The notes under the pieces: generated by a model
The model's input: the letters and a program-made list of their open reading frames with translations, nothing else
Databases searched by the model: none
What the model was told of the DNA's origin: nothing
Made by a program: the position numbers and the translations under genes
Assembly (NCBI GenBank): GCA_946055515.1
Contig: CAMGGA010000004.1
Location: 1-42,997, forward strand
DNA: 42,997 nt
Direction of reading: 5' to 3'
Origin: an uncultured Bacteroidales bacterium
Lineage (GTDB): Bacteria; Bacteroidota; Bacteroidia; Bacteroidales; Bacteroidaceae
Shown here: positions 39,781 to 42,997 of the stretch, one piece after another
How positions within the stretch are numbered: the first letter of the stretch is position 1
Layout: each line of letters opens with the position of its first letter

Positions 39781-41010
39781 ATGACTCACTTTAAATTCGC
39801 GAAGCATTTTGCCATGCTGTACACCTGCGGCATGCTGCTGTCACTGGCCACCGCAGCCTGCAGCGACGACAACACCCCCGCTCCCCCACCTTCCACGCCT
39901 ACGGAAAACAAGGCGCTGCTGCTTACCGACGAGAAGAAGCTGGCGATGGTGCATTCCCTGGTAGACCTCGAGGGCAACAAGGGACGCATCTACGAAATGA
40001 CCTACGACGTGGACTACAAGCTCGACGAGGCCCTCCAGTTCGAGATCGACGGCACGGCCACGCTGAAGCAGTTTGTGGCGCAGTACCTGCTGGACGTTTC
40101 TCCCTCGGCCCGCAACCTCAGTCTACGTTTCGATGCGGGCTGCAGCGTCTTTGCCTGCCCCGACAAGTCTACGGGCCATTACCTGATGGGCCGCAACTTC
40201 GACTTCAATCACCTCGACCCCGACACGAAGGAACGCATCATGATTCCCGCCATTGTGGTCCACACGGCGCCGGCAGGCGGCAAGAAGTCGGTGTCGTTCG
40301 TGGACGGCCAGTTCATTGACTACAAGAGCGGTTTCTACACCGACGGCACTTCCGACCTTTCGATGTTGATGGCCTTGCCCTACCTGTTGCTGGACGGCAT
40401 CAACGAGGACGGCTTCGCCATCAGCGTGCTGAAACTGGACGGCAAGCCCACCTGGCAGCAGGAGGCGGGCAAGAAGACCATCTTCACCACCGTGGCCATG
40501 CGCCTGCTGCTCGACAGGGCCAGCACGGTGAAGGAAGCGCTGGAGATGCTGAAGGCGTACAACATGAGTATGGACAAGGACCCTAAGGCCAGCTACCACT
40601 TCTTCATGGCCGACGCCACGGGCGACTATGCCATTGTGGAATACACCAACCCCGACCTTTCGTGCCACCCCGACAGGATGGAAGTGCTCACGGGCACGGA
40701 CACGCTGCGCTGCCTGACCAACTTCTACGTGTCGCCGACGATGGCCAACACGGACCATGGCATCAACAAGTCTTCCCACGGCATGGAGCGTTACCGCATT
40801 GTGCGGGAGAACCTGCTGCAGTATGCCTACAACCTGACGGCCGCGCAGGGCATGGGCGTGCTGGGCAAGGTGGCGCAAGGCCCGGAAGACAGCTATATGT
40901 CCACTGGCTTCACCCAATGGTCTGAAATCTACAATCTCAGCAAGAAGAGGGTGACAATGTCCCTGCTGAGGGAGTTTGACAAGACCTTTGAATTTGGCAT
41001 CAGCCAATAG
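39781..41010 (+). CDS. Choloylglycine hydrolase / linear amide C-N hydrolase-like lipoprotein (Ntn fold)
   Basis: MTHFKFAKHFAMLYTCGMLLSLATAACSDDN lipoprotein signal; DAGCSVFACPDKSTGHYLMGRNFDFNH nucleophile-Cys region; GINEDGFAISVLKLDG. Confidence 0.8.
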   Translation: MTHFKFAKHFAMLYTCGMLLSLATAACSDDNTPAPPPSTPTENKALLLTDEKKLAMVHSLVDLEGNKGRIYEMTYDVDYKLDEALQFEIDGTATLKQFVAQYLLDVSPSARNLSLRFDAGCSVFACPDKSTGHYLMGRNFDFNHLDPDTKERIMIPAIVVHTAPAGGKKSVSFVDGQFIDYKSGFYTDGTSDLSMLMALPYLLLDGINEDGFAISVLKLDGKPTWQQEAGKKTIFTTVAMRLLLDRASTVKEALEMLKAYNMSMDKDPKASYHFFMADATGDYAIVEYTNPDLSCHPDRMEVLTGTDTLRCLTNFYVSPTMANTDHGINKSSHGMERYRIVRENLLQYAYNLTAAQGMGVLGKVAQGPEDSYMSTGFTQWSEIYNLSKKRVTMSLLREFDKTFEFGISQ

Positions 41011-41173
41011 CACTGCCGCCCATGCCGGCCTTGGGGCTCCGCCGCGCAGGCAATGCCCCCGACCGGCGCGGGCCGCGGCCTGCAGTCCGGCCCGATGGCG
41101 AAAGGGACACGATATTCTTTGTAAAAGTGCAAACGTTTGGGATTTTTTGTACTTTTGCAGGGAATGCGCTTCT

Positions 41174-41278
41174 ATGGATATAATTGACAACATACACAAG
41201 ACCCTCAAAGAGGATTTGGTCATTGAGCTCACACGAGGCAGCAAACTCTCCATTGCTGCCTCTTGCTTTTATGTATGA
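41174..41278 (+). pseudogene. N-terminal remnant of a PLD-like/DEAD-box helicase associated with type III R-M
   Basis: MDIIDNIHKTLKEDLVIELTRGSKLSIAASCFYV then stop; resembles the first about 33 residues of helicases often found beside Mod genes (recall, not searched). Confidence 0.45.
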
Positions 41279-41527
41279 ACCTCGACAGCGTTTGCAGCCA
41301 CTTGGTGGCTCGGCGTCGGCTACATTGAAGAAGCCACTCAATCACGAGCATCAATTCAACAGGCAAATGGATATCCGCGCGCATATCAAAGCAGTCAAAA
41401 AAAACAACTCACACAATATGGAACTCCCACGAATGGAACTCAAATCGGTGTCGGGCAGCCAGCTGAACTTGGATGCCCTCTACCAACTCTGCCCCTCTTG
41501 TTTCACGGAAGTGCGTGACGAAAAATC

Positions 41528-41536
41528 GGGGGGGGG
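41528..41536 (+). repeat. Homopolymeric G9 tract inside mod
   Basis: gaaaaatcGGGGGGGGGtaaaacg, counted from both sequence and ORF translation (SGGGKTQD*). Confidence 0.95.
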
Positions 41537-42384
41537 TAAAACGCAAGATTGACTTCAAAGTGCTGCGCGAACTCCTCGGCGACAATGCCTTTGAGGGCGC
41601 GGACGAACAGTATGGTTTCTCCTGGGTGGGCAAGAATGCCGCCCGCCGCGAAGCCGCCAAGGTGTGCCACAAGACGCTGCGCCCCTGCCCCAAGGAGAGC
41701 GTGGACTGGAACACTACGGAGAACCTCTATATCGAGGGCGACAACCTCGAAGTGCTGAAACTCTTGCAGAAGTCGTACCTCGGCAAGGTGAAAATGATTT
41801 ACATTGACCCGCCCTACAACACGGGCAATGATTTTGTGTATAGGGATGACTTTGCGCAGTCAGCCGACGACTACGACATGTCGGCTGGAAATGTGGACGA
41901 GGTGGGCAACCGCCTGCGCAAGAACACCGACACCAATGCCCGCTTCCATTCAGACTGGTGCTCGATGATTTATGAACGGCTGTTGGTGGCGAGAAGTCTG
42001 CTGACGGAGGATGGGGTGATATTTATTTCGATAGATGACCATGAGCAGAAGAACCTCAAGAATGTTTGTGATGAGGTTTTCGGATCTAACAATTTCTTAG
42101 CTCAAATAGTTTGGGAAAGAGCCTTTTCACCAATTAACCTAATGAAACATTTTTCTCCTTCACACGACTATATTTTGTGCTATGCTAATAACATAGAAAG
42201 GGCTTTTTGCAATGGGATAGGTCGTAGTGAGGAGGCAAATGATAGATATAGCAACCCCGACAATGACCCACGTGGCGTATGGTCTTCAAGTGATATATCA
42301 GTAGGTCCTCCTATAGAAGCTAATATTTATCCTATCATCACACCCTCTGGGCGCAGTGTAGAGCCTCCAGCTGGGCGCAGCTGG

Positions 42385-42416
42385 AGTCTCTCACGAAAAG
42401 CTTTTCGTGAGAGACT
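42385..42416. repeat. 32-bp perfect palindrome within mod
   Basis: agtctctcacgaaaagcttttcgtgagagact. Confidence 0.95.
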
Positions 42417-42997
42417 AGAGGATAATAGAATTTGGTTTGGCCCTGATGGTGATGGAGTACCAAGAATAAAACGCTTCTTATCGGAATTGCGTAAAACAGG
42501 TATTACTCCAATGACAATTTGGAAATATACCGAAGTAGACCATTCACAGGGAGCAACCCAAAAACTAGCCAAACTATTTGACGGGAAGAAATATTTTGAT
42601 TATCCAAAGTCTGTGCCCTTGATAGAAAGGTGCTTACAACTATACACAGATAAAGACAGTCTTATCCTCGACTTCTTCTCCGGCTCCGCCACCACCGCCC
42701 ATGCCGTGATGCAACTCAACGCTGAGGACGGCGGCAATCGCAAATTCATTATGGTGCAGTTGCCCGAGGAAACAGATGAGAAGAGCGAAGCACGCAAAGC
42801 GGGCTATGCCAACATCTGCGAAATCGGCAAAGAGCGCATCCGTCGCGCTGGCAAGAAAATCAAGGAAGAGTCTCCGCTGACTACACAAAACCTCGACACA
42901 GGCTTCCGCGTATTCAAGTGCGAGGAGAGCTTTATGAACGAGGTGTATTTCAACCCGTCAGCACTGGCCCAAAACGACCTTTTCAGACAGGTGGACA

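Larger units (their letters stand above)
41418..42997 (+). pseudogene. mod: Type III restriction-modification DNA methyltransferase (Mod), frameshifted at a G9 tract, partial at window end
   Basis: Frame 1: MELPRMELKSVSGSQLNLDALYQLCPSCFTEVRDEKSG; other frame after the G tract: VKRKIDFKVLRELLGDNAFEGADEQYGFSWVGKNAARREAAK...NLYIEGDNLEVLKLLQKSYLGKVKMIYIDPPYNTGNDFVY...LILDFFSGSATTAHAVMQLN. DPPY and FSGSATT motifs; body open to the window end. Confidence 0.88.

Noticed and set aside
41549-41758. 69-aa ORF MTSKCCANSS...
   Set aside because: Wrong frame across the mod body; the real frame encodes the DPPY methyltransferase.

Overview
High-GC Bacteroidota chromosome window, probably Bacteroidales/Prevotellaceae-like judging from gene content and TAnnTTTG-type promoters. 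Most of it is ordinary housekeeping: MBOAT acyltransferase (partial), pyrF, mltG, a GH109-like oxidoreductase, L31, serine palmitoyltransferase, PPi-dependent phosphofructokinase, asnS, an RGG-tailed pseudouridine synthase, purB, citrate synthase, PAP2, thiE-thiC, NUDIX, relA/spoT, a BamA/TamA-like protein, a WalJ-like MBL hydrolase, panD-panC, a short glycogen-synthase-like protein, DUF4270, a nucleotidyltransferase, an AraC regulator and a choloylglycine-hydrolase-like lipoprotein. Two accessory islands stand out. (1) At 26.1-32.6 kb: a large exported-looking protein overlaps a caspase/CHAT-like protein, followed by a small secreted basic protein and a wHTH+TPR protein that looks like a STAND regulator without its NTPase. 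This is the best candidate for an undescribed system. (2) At 41.2 kb to the window end: a type III restriction-modification Mod gene put out of frame by a G9 tract (apparently phase-OFF), with an AT-rich specificity region and a truncated helicase remnant upstream. The intergenic regions also carry repeat families: 21-bp periodic arrays at three loci, 196-bp near-identical direct repeats, CTGAAGGATTT palindromes and a 30-bp perfect inverted repeat. All calls come from reading the sequence and supplied translations; no database search was run.
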